Virus record (IMG/VR): IMGVR_UViG_3300000553_000139
Span: 1 to 36,006 of that record
Source: a virus
Direction: 5' to 3' (one strand)
DNA length: 36,006 nucleotides
Shown: positions 7,806 to 16,058 of the stretch, piece by piece
How positions within the stretch are numbered: the stretch's first letter is position 1
Layout: the number at the start of each line of letters is the position of its first letter
The notes under the pieces: generated by a model
What the model saw: the letters and a program-made list of their open reading frames with translations, nothing else
Told to the model about the DNA's origin: nothing
The model's database searches: none
Translations under genes and position numbers: made by a program

Positions 7806-8426
7806 CTATACCTTGTTGCCGGGGGCCCCAATGAACTCCAGCTTTTTCAGATCCCAAAGATCCTGCATGAAATTATTAAAATCAGAGGCGTCTTGCAGGA
7901 ATCTGCACCGATAATAATAAGATCCTGACCAGGTGAGAGATGCGCTCATAGCCGGGGCAACTGTAAAGGTGATCAGGCCGGCCGAGCTGACGGTAAAGTC
8001 AGTGCCAAGCGTTTTCAGGACTCCATTGACATAAACAGAAGGATTCCCGTTCAGGTTCTGAACTGGCTCGGCAAAGGTGAAACCGCCGGCGCCTAAAGTC
8101 CGGGTAAGTTGAAAAGCAGTGGTCGATCCGTTGCCTTGACCAAAGCTCATCAGTGTGACGGAATTATCAAGCGGTACCGTATAAAGGAAATTATCCCACT
8201 GCCCTTTAACCAAAAGGAAAAACCCGATCAAGGTCTGAAGGTCCGCACCACGGTTGCCACCTTTAAGGAACTCAAAAGCAAGACTGATCTTCCAAAGAGG
8301 ATAAGCCGAATACGAGGTCCGGAGTTCCTTCATGCTGACAGCCCGTTTTATTGCCGTGGCAAAGGTGGGACTGATCACCACATTCCAGGCCAATCCAGGG
8401 AGTGATGGGAAAACGTTTTGACTCAT
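7806..8426 (-). CDS. DUF2460 distal tail protein
   Basis: A 206-residue protein of the DUF2460 family. It begins FPSLPGLAWNVVISPTFATAIKRAVS and continues YPLWKISLAFEFLKG, the hallmark N-terminal pattern, then GFFLLVKGQWDNFLY. The C-terminal half carries a beta domain (NPSVYVNGVLKTLGTDFTV) and ends with a YYYRCRFLQD segment. Family members form the distal tail ring that joins the tail tube to the tip. It lies immediately after the tape-measure gene (3-base gap) and before DUF2163, the standard order. Confidence 0.85.
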   Translation of the reverse strand: MSQNVFPSLPGLAWNVVISPTFATAIKRAVSMKELRTSYSAYPLWKISLAFEFLKGGNRGADLQTLIGFFLLVKGQWDNFLYTVPLDNSVTLMSFGQGNGSTTAFQLTRTLGAGGFTFAEPVQNLNGNPSVYVNGVLKTLGTDFTVSSAGLITFTVAPAMSASLTWSGSYYYRCRFLQDASDFNNFMQDLWDLKKLEFIGAPGNKV

Positions 8427-8429
8427 TGA

Positions 8430-10961
8430 TCACACCCTTTGAGGACTGAAGTTCCGAACCTGCCGTTTCAATGCGTCAGAGATCGCGCCAGAATTATTCA
8501 TGAAAAGCTGCTGGACGCTCTTGGCGTCGATCGCATGGACATGAAGATGTGTATCCCCTCCCCCACCTAATCCTCCGCCTTCACGGACATTCTGCGCAAA
8601 CTGAGAAGGAACAATCATTTCTCCTTTGTGAATCTTGGTGATCATGTCGCCGGGGACGTCCCACGACCCGACCGCATGGCCACGGCTGCCGAGCACCATC
8701 GCCAGCATGGCAGCAAAAGCAGCAGCAGCCAGGATCGGACCGACGTAAGGATATCCTGCGACAGATCCAGCAGCCTTGGCCGCGACCACCGGGGCCGTTG
8801 CCGTGACCTGGGCGTCTGCTGATGTCTGGGTGGAAATCGCGGTTGCAGTGTTTGTCGCCTCCGCCGTCGCCTCGGTTTCGATCAATCCCGTCTTTTCCAA
8901 GATTGAACGCAAAACGCTTCCGCTCTTGGTCAACGAGGTCATGTTCAATTCTTTTGCAGCCCACTTTATGACCTGCTGAGCGCACATCTGGATAAACTCA
9001 GCCATGATCGATTGAAAGATATTATGGAGTGCCTTTTGAGCTGTCGTGGTTCCTTGAACAATGCCGTTAACTGATGTGGCAATTGCATTGGTGATAGGGG
9101 CAAGCATCTGATCGCAGGCTTTCTTCTGCTCGACCAAGATCTCATTATTGATTTTTTGGACTTCCTTGGCATATGTCCTTTCAAGGGTTAGTTTCTCTTC
9201 CTTGAGCTTGGCGTAAGCGACCAAGTCATCTTGATAAAGGGTCATCTTTTTGTTGAGCGCATCCAGATTGATCTGGAACTGCTGTGCAGAAAGATCCCTT
9301 TCCCCTGCAAGTTCCTGCTGATTGGAGATCTGACCAAGGTCCAGCTTCTCTTTTAGCTCATCTTTCTTCTGCTCGATAAGGCTTGTACTAAGATCTTTCT
9401 GAGCGGTTATCTGCTCTTCATCCAAGGATCTGGACTGAAGAGCCTGGGCCTTGTGGATATTAAAAAGCTCATGCTCGATGGCTCGGCGGATGGCTTTTTC
9501 TTTTTCGCCGTCGCCCTGGACCTGGGCAAGTTTCTCCGTCCAGAATTGCTCTTCCATCTCTTTCGAGTCTTTGAAATAGCTGCCTTCGGCCTCTTTCATC
9601 TGATCAAGCTCGTTCTTCCATTCCTGCAGGCGTTTATCCTGATCCGCCTTCCCTTTCTTCTCTTTCGGCTCGACAAAGGTCTTGTTCCCGCCGGATTGCT
9701 TCAGGGCATTATCTTGACTTGCCGGATCTTTCCCCGCTGGCGCCGGAGGAAAAAGCGCGTCCTGGATTGCCTTCCCGGCCCGCTGAGAATCCTTGATGAT
9801 CCGATTCATCGAATCTTTTATGATCTTCTCGTTTGCGGCCATTCCCTGTTTCCAGGCTGCTTTTACGCCGACCCAATCTCCTTTGAGAGCGGCCATAGCT
9901 ATTTTCGCAAGGGTCTTGCAATTCTCTTCAAAGATACGGAAATAATCTCCTATTCCTTCAAAGACGAGCTTGCAGCCGTTCTGAAAACCGATCAGCCCAA
10001 CTTCAACGACGCGGATCGTCGAGGTGAAAACATTCAGGGATTTCACACCGCCGCTTTTAACGAGGCAGTCCTCGATAGTCGTTTTGATGCCGTTGAAAGT
10101 TTCTTTGATGAAAGTCCAAAAATCGGAGACGATTGCGCCGACGAGTTTAAATACATCGCCAAGTTGCCCGATGATATTGATGAGTCCGGATACGGCATCT
10201 ACGCCTTCGCCTTTGAACCAGTCACCCAGGGCGACAAACATCGGAAGAACATCCTTGCCGACGGCGATCATGATCGCATCCATGGCGATACTGACTTCAT
10301 TCATAGCCATTTTATAGGCTTTGGTCTGGGTAACGCCCTCATCGCCAACGTGCATATTGTAGGCAATCTGAATCCGTGTGGCTTCCGCCTTCACATCGTT
10401 GTTCAGCTTCATCAGCTGAGTCATTTCGTCGGCCCCGCGACCGAACATAGCCTGGGCTGCCATATTCCGGTCGGTACCTTCCTTGTAGTGCATCATGGCA
10501 TCGAGAGCGGATGTCATGAGATCTTCCTGGTTCTTCAGATTCCCGTTGGCGTCACGGGTTGAAATCCCCATATTTTTCAGGGATTGCTCGTTTGTCCTCA
10601 GCTGTCTGTCAAGCTTTGAAGCTGCGCCAGTATAGACATCAGCAGAAGATCCTATCAGTTTGAGCCCTATGCTTAATTGGCCGGCTGCTTCGCTTGTAAT
10701 TCCCAATTTTTTGGAAAGCTGTGATACTTGAGTATCAAAGGAAGTCACTGATTGAAGTGCTTCCTTGAACATAGCTCCACCAGCCAGAATCGCCGAAAAA
10801 CCCATCAGCACACCCTTGAACTGGCTGAAGCCTTCAGTCAACTGACCGAGGGGCCCTGCCATCTGGCTAACGCCGTCCTTCAGGGCCTGACTCGCTGCCG
10901 CAATTGCCTGCTGGGCTTCCGATGAATCGCCGCCGATCCTTACATCAATATCGTTTCCCAT
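8430..10961 (-). CDS. tail tape measure protein
   Basis: An 843-residue protein, the longest tail gene apart from the tip protein. It sets tail length and is ejected with DNA. Features: an N-terminal helical part, hydrophobic patches near residues 53-65 (MGFSAILAGGAMF) and 730-760 (VGPILAAAAFAAMLAMVLG), and a long charged coiled coil about 430-630. The C-terminal GHAVGSWDVPGDMITKIHKGEMIVPS is very typical of tape-measure proteins. At about 843 residues it predicts a tail of roughly 125 nm by the usual 1.5 angstrom per residue rule (inference). It directly follows the two tail chaperone frames. Confidence 0.88.
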   Translation of the reverse strand: MGNDIDVRIGGDSSEAQQAIAAASQALKDGVSQMAGPLGQLTEGFSQFKGVLMGFSAILAGGAMFKEALQSVTSFDTQVSQLSKKLGITSEAAGQLSIGLKLIGSSADVYTGAASKLDRQLRTNEQSLKNMGISTRDANGNLKNQEDLMTSALDAMMHYKEGTDRNMAAQAMFGRGADEMTQLMKLNNDVKAEATRIQIAYNMHVGDEGVTQTKAYKMAMNEVSIAMDAIMIAVGKDVLPMFVALGDWFKGEGVDAVSGLINIIGQLGDVFKLVGAIVSDFWTFIKETFNGIKTTIEDCLVKSGGVKSLNVFTSTIRVVEVGLIGFQNGCKLVFEGIGDYFRIFEENCKTLAKIAMAALKGDWVGVKAAWKQGMAANEKIIKDSMNRIIKDSQRAGKAIQDALFPPAPAGKDPASQDNALKQSGGNKTFVEPKEKKGKADQDKRLQEWKNELDQMKEAEGSYFKDSKEMEEQFWTEKLAQVQGDGEKEKAIRRAIEHELFNIHKAQALQSRSLDEEQITAQKDLSTSLIEQKKDELKEKLDLGQISNQQELAGERDLSAQQFQINLDALNKKMTLYQDDLVAYAKLKEEKLTLERTYAKEVQKINNEILVEQKKACDQMLAPITNAIATSVNGIVQGTTTAQKALHNIFQSIMAEFIQMCAQQVIKWAAKELNMTSLTKSGSVLRSILEKTGLIETEATAEATNTATAISTQTSADAQVTATAPVVAAKAAGSVAGYPYVGPILAAAAFAAMLAMVLGSRGHAVGSWDVPGDMITKIHKGEMIVPSQFAQNVREGGGLGGGGDTHLHVHAIDAKSVQQLFMNNSGAISDALKRQVRNFSPQRV

Positions 10962-10967
10962 TTCACA

Positions 10968-11243
10968 TCATCCTTGAGGGAACGCATCAAACAAACTTCC
11001 CCCGTTTTCATCGAGACAAGATACCGGATCCGTCACTTCATTTTCGTTTTTGATAATTCCCCAATATTTGCAAATCGAATTCAGCAAGAGATACTGGGGA
11101 GGGTTGAGCTTGTGAAATCTTGCTATTTCTTGAACGCGAGGAATGGTCATGGAGTCATCAATATACTCCCACGTCCAACCCGGAAAGCAGGTCAAGAGGT
11201 AGGAGTACAATTGACCCCAGTCTATTGGTTCCCCGCTATCGCT
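10968..11243 (-). CDS. tail assembly chaperone T part, made by -1 frameshift
   Basis: The frame ending at 10968 is open upstream past its only plausible in-frame start (a TTG at 11210) and reaches the slippery site at 11249-11243. Reading from 11243 adds 11 residues (SDSGEPIDWGQ) before YSYLLTCFPGWTWEYIDDS. The product would be the second half of a G-T type chaperone fusion of about 187 residues, which bridges tape measure and tube protein in lambda-like tails. PGWTWEYIDDSMTIPRVQEIA fits second chaperone segments known between tube and tape-measure genes. The TTG has no convincing ribosome site, which supports expression only by frameshifting. Confidence 0.7.
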   Translation of the reverse strand, partial: SDSGEPIDWGQLYSYLLTCFPGWTWEYIDDSMTIPRVQEIARFHKLNPPQYLLLNSICKYWGIIKNENEVTDPVSCLDENGGSLFDAFPQG

Positions 11244-11530
11244 CCCCCCGCCGGGGCACTCTCCAGGCCCGACAGATTCATGACTGCCTGAGTGACGGGA
11301 ACCATATTCCGCATATCGACCATGTTCTCAACATCATCCTTGGTGATGTTTGGATAATTCCGAGAAAGAGCCGAGCGGATGATCTCAATACAGGTATCAA
11401 GATCTTCATCTTCCAAAGATCCGAGTTTCATCGTCTTGATCCTTGGAAGAAGGGTACGGATCTGCTTCAAGGACAAAGCTGGGACGGTCATTACTTCCTC
11501 GCCGAGCTTGATTTCTTTTCCGTCTATCAT
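11222..11530 (-). CDS. tail assembly chaperone G part
   Basis: A 102-residue acidic helical protein (LSLKQIRTLLPRIKTMKLGSLEDEDLDTCIEIIRSAL). The ATG at 11530 is chosen because it overlaps the tail-tube stop as ATGA and has GGAG 9 bases upstream; an upstream ATG at 11545 would lack a good site. In lambda-like tails the G protein coats the tape measure and a minor fraction of ribosomes shift to make G-T. The last codons here contain a G-run slippery heptamer 7 codons before the stop, exactly where such shifts occur. Confidence 0.75.
   Translation of the reverse strand: MIDGKEIKLGEEVMTVPALSLKQIRTLLPRIKTMKLGSLEDEDLDTCIEIIRSALSRNYPNITKDDVENMVDMRNMVPVTQAVMNLSGLESAPAGGAIAGNQ
11243..11249 (-). other. 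slippery heptamer for programmed -1 frameshift
   Basis: In the minus-strand mRNA the bases are G GGG GGA in the frame of the G protein (codons GCG GGG GGA GCG). This fits the X XXY YYZ rule: both tRNAs can re-pair as GGG GGG after slipping one base back. The next -1 codons are AGC GAT AGC and the shifted frame stays open to 10968, while the original frame ends at TAG (11224-11222). Confidence 0.7.
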
Positions 11531-12561
11531 TCGTTCACACTCCATGTCATGACTTGGCCGTTGCCTGGATCGAAGGCTTGCATATCGAACTCAGGTATTG
11601 CGAAATCCTCATTCTTAAACCCGATTGCCATCTTCTGAGGGATTGCCATCGGGAAAGAAAATGAGGTCATCTTTCCGAGATACTGAACCGTCAAATCGAA
11701 CTTCAACGTTGGGGCATAACCCATCGGCAAGTTTTGGACGGTCTGTTTAGATGCGGTGGTGAAGTTGGCGTTTGTGTACTGATAGTTGATCAGTACCGTT
11801 AATCCGGCGTCAGCAGAAGAGAAGGTGTATACGCCGGTAGACGTATTAACCGAATATTGACCCGCTGCAGGGGCGGAGGCGACGCGCTTCATCGGCATGC
11901 CGGTTGCCACATACATGCAACCGAGATCAGCGACAAAGACCGCCCCGTTGCCGGTTGAAAGCTGTGAACTCGGATAAGCCACAACGGAAGAAGCGGAACA
12001 CGTACAGGTGACCGTCAAGCCGGTTCCTGTGCCGCCCGTGGTCGCGCCCGATGCTGTCGGCGCAACCGTATAGGCACCAGAGTTGAGGATCTGAAGGCCG
12101 GTAACGACACCAGCTGCTGCCGTAACAACTGCCTGGGCCTTGACCGTTGATGTACCTGTCGAGACCGTGATGATATCACCGGTGACATAGGAAGTACCGC
12201 CAGCGACAATCGTCATGCCCGTAACGCCACCGACAGACGCCGGAGGAACGACCATTCCGATTGTGTCAGAGTAGTTCGCGAAGATACCGGGAAGAAGCGT
12301 CTGACCAAAAAAGAGCGCATTCCAAGCGGCAGCGAAGATCCGCGCCGGTTTCACCTTGATTCCCATCTTCACCTTGCCACGGCCCACAGCCACGGCAAAC
12401 TGATTCTGGCCGTAAAGCTCCTTGATGTCGCCGGACAGGTCAATCTGACCGTCCTGGAGAACCATCAGAGGGATTGGAGTCGGGTTCGCGATCGAATTTC
12501 CCCAAGCGTCCTGCAGGGGCGTGGCATACATATTCCCAGCCCCGAAAGCATATTGAGACAT
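11527..12561 (-). CDS. major tail tube protein with inserted beta domain
   Basis: A 344-residue protein. The N-terminal MSQYAFGAGNMYATPLQDAWGN and IDLSGDIKELYGQNQFAVAVGRGKVKMGIKVKPARIFA, with a C-terminal LKFDLTVQYLGKMTSFSFPMAIPQKMAIGFKNEDF, fit phage tail tube proteins placed just before the tail chaperones. Residues about 110-195 form a low-complexity, Thr/Gly/Ala/Val-rich segment with two similar units (GMTIVAGGTSYVTGDIITV; GLQILNSGAYTVAPTASG), like decorative beta domains that protrude from tubes. Its length exceeds that of a simple tube protein (about 150-250) by about the size of this insert. The tube is a hexameric stack through which DNA passes. Confidence 0.78.
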   Translation of the reverse strand: MSQYAFGAGNMYATPLQDAWGNSIANPTPIPLMVLQDGQIDLSGDIKELYGQNQFAVAVGRGKVKMGIKVKPARIFAAAWNALFFGQTLLPGIFANYSDTIGMVVPPASVGGVTGMTIVAGGTSYVTGDIITVSTGTSTVKAQAVVTAAAGVVTGLQILNSGAYTVAPTASGATTGGTGTGLTVTCTCSASSVVAYPSSQLSTGNGAVFVADLGCMYVATGMPMKRVASAPAAGQYSVNTSTGVYTFSSADAGLTVLINYQYTNANFTTASKQTVQNLPMGYAPTLKFDLTVQYLGKMTSFSFPMAIPQKMAIGFKNEDFAIPEFDMQAFDPGNGQVMTWSVNE

Positions 12562-12574
12562 TGTTTTTCTCCTG

Positions 12575-13000
12575 TTAAGCTACTTTGATTGTAATAGGGA
12601 TGATGGCCACAGCCTGGTCCCCCAACACACCTTCGTCTGTTACTATCGCCCCATCGATCCAGGCATGCTGCGCCAGGCCGCCGAGCGTCTGTTTGTTGCT
12701 CACCGGATCCGGAGCAATTGAAGCAGCGACCGCATCGACAAGCCCGTTTATGATGGTTGACGGGGCGATCGTTTTATCCATCTGGGTGTGAGCGTAGATA
12801 AAAAGGTCGAGAGTGAGCGTCCAAACCTGATTTAATCCTGGGTTTGTTGACGGAATTTCCTTTTTCTGGTTTTGGAACAATGCTGGCTGGGATCCTTGAG
12901 GAACGTCGCCCCAGTGAACGATTCTCCTGGAAGTTGTGATGAACCCTGGGGTCGATGACACAAGTGCGAAAAAAGCCGCATAGATCTGTTCACGATTCAT
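12575..13000 (-). CDS. tail terminator-like protein
   Basis: A 141-residue protein between an HK97 gp10-like protein and the tube protein, the usual place of the tail terminator (lambda gpU-like). MNREQIYAAFFALVSSTPGFITTSRRI at the N-terminus, then LTLDLFIYAHTQ and a C-terminal beta segment AVAIIPITIKVA, fit this alpha/beta fold. The protein caps the growing tail and joins it to the head. It overlaps the preceding gene by 4 bases. Assignment rests on order and fold pattern rather than a strict motif. Confidence 0.65.
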   Translation of the reverse strand: MNREQIYAAFFALVSSTPGFITTSRRIVHWGDVPQGSQPALFQNQKKEIPSTNPGLNQVWTLTLDLFIYAHTQMDKTIAPSTIINGLVDAVAASIAPDPVSNKQTLGGLAQHAWIDGAIVTDEGVLGDQAVAIIPITIKVA

Positions 13001-13482
13001 ATTCCGAATGCCTTTTTGGCTGAATCTCGCACAGCCTGTTCAATTTTCGCTTGAATTTCAGGAGCCATCTCATTCAAGGCAGAGCCCAGGAATGATCTCG
13101 GGCCATAATGCTTCACGCCAGGAGGATGCTTTTGGAAATAACGAGCCTTTGCATTCTCAAGCATCTTCCGAGGGCCGCCCCGCGCACCAGCGCCGACCTT
13201 CCGGTCAAAGCCAAGCTCCCAGAACCGACCATAGCTGACGTTAGTCCCGACGATCCCGACGAATTTTCCGCCATTTGAATCAAACGATGGAGTGACACTC
13301 CGGCTCAAGCGGCCGGTCTTTCGGTTTAGCGACTGACCGGATAATTTTTCCTGTTTGACCTTCTTGGTCAGATCCATGGTCAATTTCTTGATGCAAGTTT
13401 CCAGCTCGTCCCGTAAGTTGCCTGGGAAAGCATCGAAGTTTGCAATGACGGCATCTGAGCCAACAAGCCACGCCCTGATCAT
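12997..13482 (-). CDS. HK97 gp10-like tail completion protein
   Basis: A 161-residue protein with the HK97 gp10 pattern: KTGRLSRSVTPSF, then GIVGTNVSYGRFWELGF, then HYGPRSFLGSALNEM. The fold is a small alpha/beta neck or tail-completion protein that joins the connector to the tail. It overlaps both neighbours by 4 bases (ATGA type), showing translational coupling with the gp6-like connector upstream and the terminator downstream. Confidence 0.82.
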   Translation of the reverse strand: MIRAWLVGSDAVIANFDAFPGNLRDELETCIKKLTMDLTKKVKQEKLSGQSLNRKTGRLSRSVTPSFDSNGGKFVGIVGTNVSYGRFWELGFDRKVGAGARGGPRKMLENAKARYFQKHPPGVKHYGPRSFLGSALNEMAPEIQAKIEQAVRDSAKKAFGI

Positions 13483-14057
13483 GGTGTGATCACCCTCTGG
13501 TAGTCCGAAAGAACGGATTGAATCGCATCTGAAAGCCCCTTCTGGCTATACGACACAATCTCACCTCCGATGTTCTTGCTCACCTGTCCTATTCTGTCCC
13601 GCTCCCTGTAACGCATAGACGCAAGCTCGATGCAGGCCTGCTCGATCTCAAAAGGAATCACTGAATACCCTGCCTGGTATTGGATAAAAATATTCTGGTA
13701 TCCTCGAGTAAATGCGTATGTCCCACCAACAAGCATGATCGAAAACTGATCAAAGACGAATCCTGGGGGATCGAGAGAGCCAGGAGGAGAAGGCACAGAA
13801 GGCGGGATCACATTTCCGTCAATGGTCAAAGAAGAAACCGAAATAATCGGGTAATTTTTAAGAACCATAGTCACGCCGTCGCTGCCGTCCCGGTAATCCG
13901 AATATGACGCAACAGGGATCGTTCGATTCAGCCACATCTGGATATAGTTCGATGTTGCTGTGATCAGCCGGGAAAGCAGCGTATCATCGTTCGCATTCGT
14001 GACGTTCAGCCACTGCTTAAGGTTGGTCAGTGTCGTGAGATCTGACGGATCAGCCAT
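13479..14057 (-). CDS. gp6-like head-tail connector
   Basis: A 192-residue protein. LTTLTNLKQWLNVTNANDDTLLSRLITATSNYIQMWLNRTI is the signature N-terminal helical region of phage gp6-like connectors; the C-terminal IEQACIELASMRYRERDRIG helix is also typical. A beta insert of about 60 residues (DYRDGSDGVTMVLKNYPIISVSSLTIDGN) is common in the longer members. The protein forms a ring under the portal. It overlaps the upstream coiled-coil gene by 8 bases. Confidence 0.87.
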   Translation of the reverse strand: MADPSDLTTLTNLKQWLNVTNANDDTLLSRLITATSNYIQMWLNRTIPVASYSDYRDGSDGVTMVLKNYPIISVSSLTIDGNVIPPSVPSPPGSLDPPGFVFDQFSIMLVGGTYAFTRGYQNIFIQYQAGYSVIPFEIEQACIELASMRYRERDRIGQVSKNIGGEIVSYSQKGLSDAIQSVLSDYQRVITP

Positions 14058-14463
14058 CTTTCAACGCTTCCAGCGCGGCTATCTTCTGGGTAACGATCAG
14101 CGACTCTTCCAGGTAATTGTCGACATTTGGGTCAGAGTAGAGTTTATTTTTTGCCTCTTCGACCTCTGCCTCGGCTTTCGCAATTGCCGGAGCCTTTGCA
14201 TCGTCCAGGAGCTTTTTTGCAGCTGCCGCGGCCTCCATTTCTTCACGAACCCGCTGGGCTTCTTCAGCGTCCGCCTTTTCCTTCTCAGCCTGGGCGACTA
14301 AATCTTCCTCGGATGCTTGATACTCAACGAGTTTCAGACCATGAGAAGAAAGATCGTCTACAGCTTCAGCCGGAGCAAACACACAACCGTCAACGGTCTC
14401 AAGATCCTGGCCACGCCATGAACAGCCCGTCATTCCTTCTGGCATTTCCAATTTTGCAAACAT
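14050..14463 (-). CDS. coiled-coil protein downstream of the capsid gene
   Basis: A 137-residue protein. The first 45 residues include GCSWRGQDLETVDGCVFAPAEAVDDLSSHGL and look like a small folded domain. Residues about 50-115 form a highly charged Ala/Glu/Lys coiled coil (EEDLVAQAEKEKADAEEAQRVREEMEAAAAAKK). The start has AAAAAGGAG six bases upstream. The position between capsid and connector suggests a head accessory or head-completion protein. No family is recognised. Confidence 0.7.
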   Translation of the reverse strand: MFAKLEMPEGMTGCSWRGQDLETVDGCVFAPAEAVDDLSSHGLKLVEYQASEEDLVAQAEKEKADAEEAQRVREEMEAAAAAKKLLDDAKAPAIAKAEAEVEEAKNKLYSDPNVDNYLEESLIVTQKIAALEALKDG

Positions 14464-14492
14464 TGGTTTTCTCCTTTTTCGACTTTAATTGA

Positions 14493-14520
14493 GGGGCAAC
14501 GCCATGTTAGACGTTGCCCT
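14493..14520 (-). terminator. hairpin after the major capsid gene
   Basis: GGGCAACG (14494-14501) and CGTTGCCC (14512-14519) form a perfect 8-bp GC-rich stem with a 10-base loop, about 20 bases after the capsid stop in the minus-strand transcript. The bases that follow (CTCAATTAAAG) are not a U-run, so termination would be partial at most. A leaky attenuator or 3'-end protector that raises capsid expression over downstream genes is plausible. Confidence 0.5.
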
Positions 14521-14539
14521 GTTCCTGAACGGTCAATTA

Positions 14540-16030
14540 TCAGCCTGGGGAAATGTTGCTGATTATACCAAGAGCAAAAGGAGCATAGACGGCCAGGACT
14601 TCTTCAGCGTACACGCCGAATTCCTGAGCCCTGGTCCGGAGCGGCCAGTCGATCTGGTAATAATCCTGACGGACCTTGACTTCGGCCACATTCGGGACGT
14701 TGTTCGATTTGTACTGCATTGGAAGATCCTCACACCAACCGATGATCGTGCCGGCGGGAAGCGCCGGATGGATCATGACAGGGATCTTGATGCCGCCGTT
14801 CATTGCAAACGGGTTGAAGTAGTAGCCAATTACGCCACCAGCAAGCATCCCCTCATATCCGCCACCCGGAGGAGTGAAGATCTGCAAGAGAGGAGCGCCA
14901 GAAGCTCCAGCCAGACACTTATTGGAAACATCGTTCAGCTGCTGGGCGTTCATCCAGAGCACGGTCGGGCTGACCTGATAGTTGTTCCACATAGTGAGGA
15001 GCATCAGGTCAATCTCGTTGACAGTTCCGCGTCCCGATGCGGTGAGTTTGGTTCCGGTCCCGGGTGTACCAGTTGCCAGCATGTTGATGTATGCGCCGGA
15101 ACCGCTCTTCAGCGCAGCTGAAAGAAGTCCGTCAAAGGCTAAAGTGGCATTCGCCGAATTATCAGCGGTGATGGCCGTTGCAGCCTGATAGATGCCAGCA
15201 AGAGGCAAACCGAAGGTGACGCTGTTTGTGGTGGTGATCGCTTCCAGCTTCTCGCTGCCTGCCGTTCCCACATACCATGCATAGCCGACAGCTCCCTGAA
15301 TGGCGGTGGTGCTACATGAAAGAAGCTGCCCGAGGGTGATTGCCTGGGTCGCATTTGCCGACTTGTTCGATGATCCACCGTTCAGCGTGTAGGTGTTTGC
15401 ATCAGCGCCGGTGAAGGTTGTGGAGGTTGGTACTCCGTTCGCCAAGGAAGCGCCGCGGTATCCCTCTCCGGTCAGGGCAACAACGATGACGGAATATGTC
15501 GCTGCAGGAAGGGTCATGCCCGAGCCGCCAGCAGAAAGAGTCGGGGTAGCAGGAATGCCGAGAGAGATTGAACGATTACCGAACAGAAGTGCGTTTTCTT
15601 CCTTCAGCATCATTTTCTGAAGAACGCGCATTGTGCCGGTTGCCCGGATATCCTCATAGGTCTGAGCTGAGTTGATTGCCTCAAAGGTGATCTGATCTTC
15701 CTCGCCGATCGTGCAATAAGAAGCTGCCTTTGGAGTGACGGAATAGCTCATACGGGCAGTTCTCTGACCCTCTTTCGCCCATCCCATCGCATCATAACCA
15801 GATCCGACCAGGGCCGTGATCACATTCCAGTTTGTTGCGGTGCCCAGGCCTCCGCCGACTCTGGGCAGCCTGTTTCTGATCGGGGTATTGATCGGGACCA
15901 GATTTTTTGAAGGTGCCTGCAGATCATAGGCGACGAGGCCTGTTGATGTGCTGACCGTCTTGGCTATATCGTCGTTGGGTGCGCCAAGTGCCCCTTTAAG
16001 CATGTCAAGCGTTTGCTGTGTAATTTCCAT
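14540..16030 (-). CDS. HK97-fold major capsid protein with inserted Ig-like domain
   Basis: A 496-residue protein after the protease/scaffold gene. Conserved capsid parts: STGLVAYDLQAPSKNLVPINTPIRNRLPRVGGGLGTATNW, then TYEDIRATGTMRVLQKMMLKEENALLFGN (spine helix), and a C-terminal P-domain with LWMNAQQLNDVSNKCL and the closing VAEVKVRQDYYQIDWPLRTRAQEFGVY. Residues about 165-280 (AATYSVIVVALTGEGYRG and following) form a Thr/Ala/Gly-rich beta domain not part of the core fold, likely an Ig-like surface decoration. No separate delta domain is seen at the N-terminus. Start supported by AAGGAGAACAGG. Confidence 0.87.
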   Translation of the reverse strand: MEITQQTLDMLKGALGAPNDDIAKTVSTSTGLVAYDLQAPSKNLVPINTPIRNRLPRVGGGLGTATNWNVITALVGSGYDAMGWAKEGQRTARMSYSVTPKAASYCTIGEEDQITFEAINSAQTYEDIRATGTMRVLQKMMLKEENALLFGNRSISLGIPATPTLSAGGSGMTLPAATYSVIVVALTGEGYRGASLANGVPTSTTFTGADANTYTLNGGSSNKSANATQAITLGQLLSCSTTAIQGAVGYAWYVGTAGSEKLEAITTTNSVTFGLPLAGIYQAATAITADNSANATLAFDGLLSAALKSGSGAYINMLATGTPGTGTKLTASGRGTVNEIDLMLLTMWNNYQVSPTVLWMNAQQLNDVSNKCLAGASGAPLLQIFTPPGGGYEGMLAGGVIGYYFNPFAMNGGIKIPVMIHPALPAGTIIGWCEDLPMQYKSNNVPNVAEVKVRQDYYQIDWPLRTRAQEFGVYAEEVLAVYAPFALGIISNISPG

Positions 16031-16058
16031 CCTGTTCTCCTTGAATTGAATTTGCTTT

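Noticed and set aside
9453-10562. Long plus-strand frame (369 residues) opposite the tape measure gene
   Set aside because: It is the shadow of a clear tape-measure gene, has no ribosome site or recognisable domain, and its composition is typical of antisense translation. Unlike the HNH case, no conserved motif appears.
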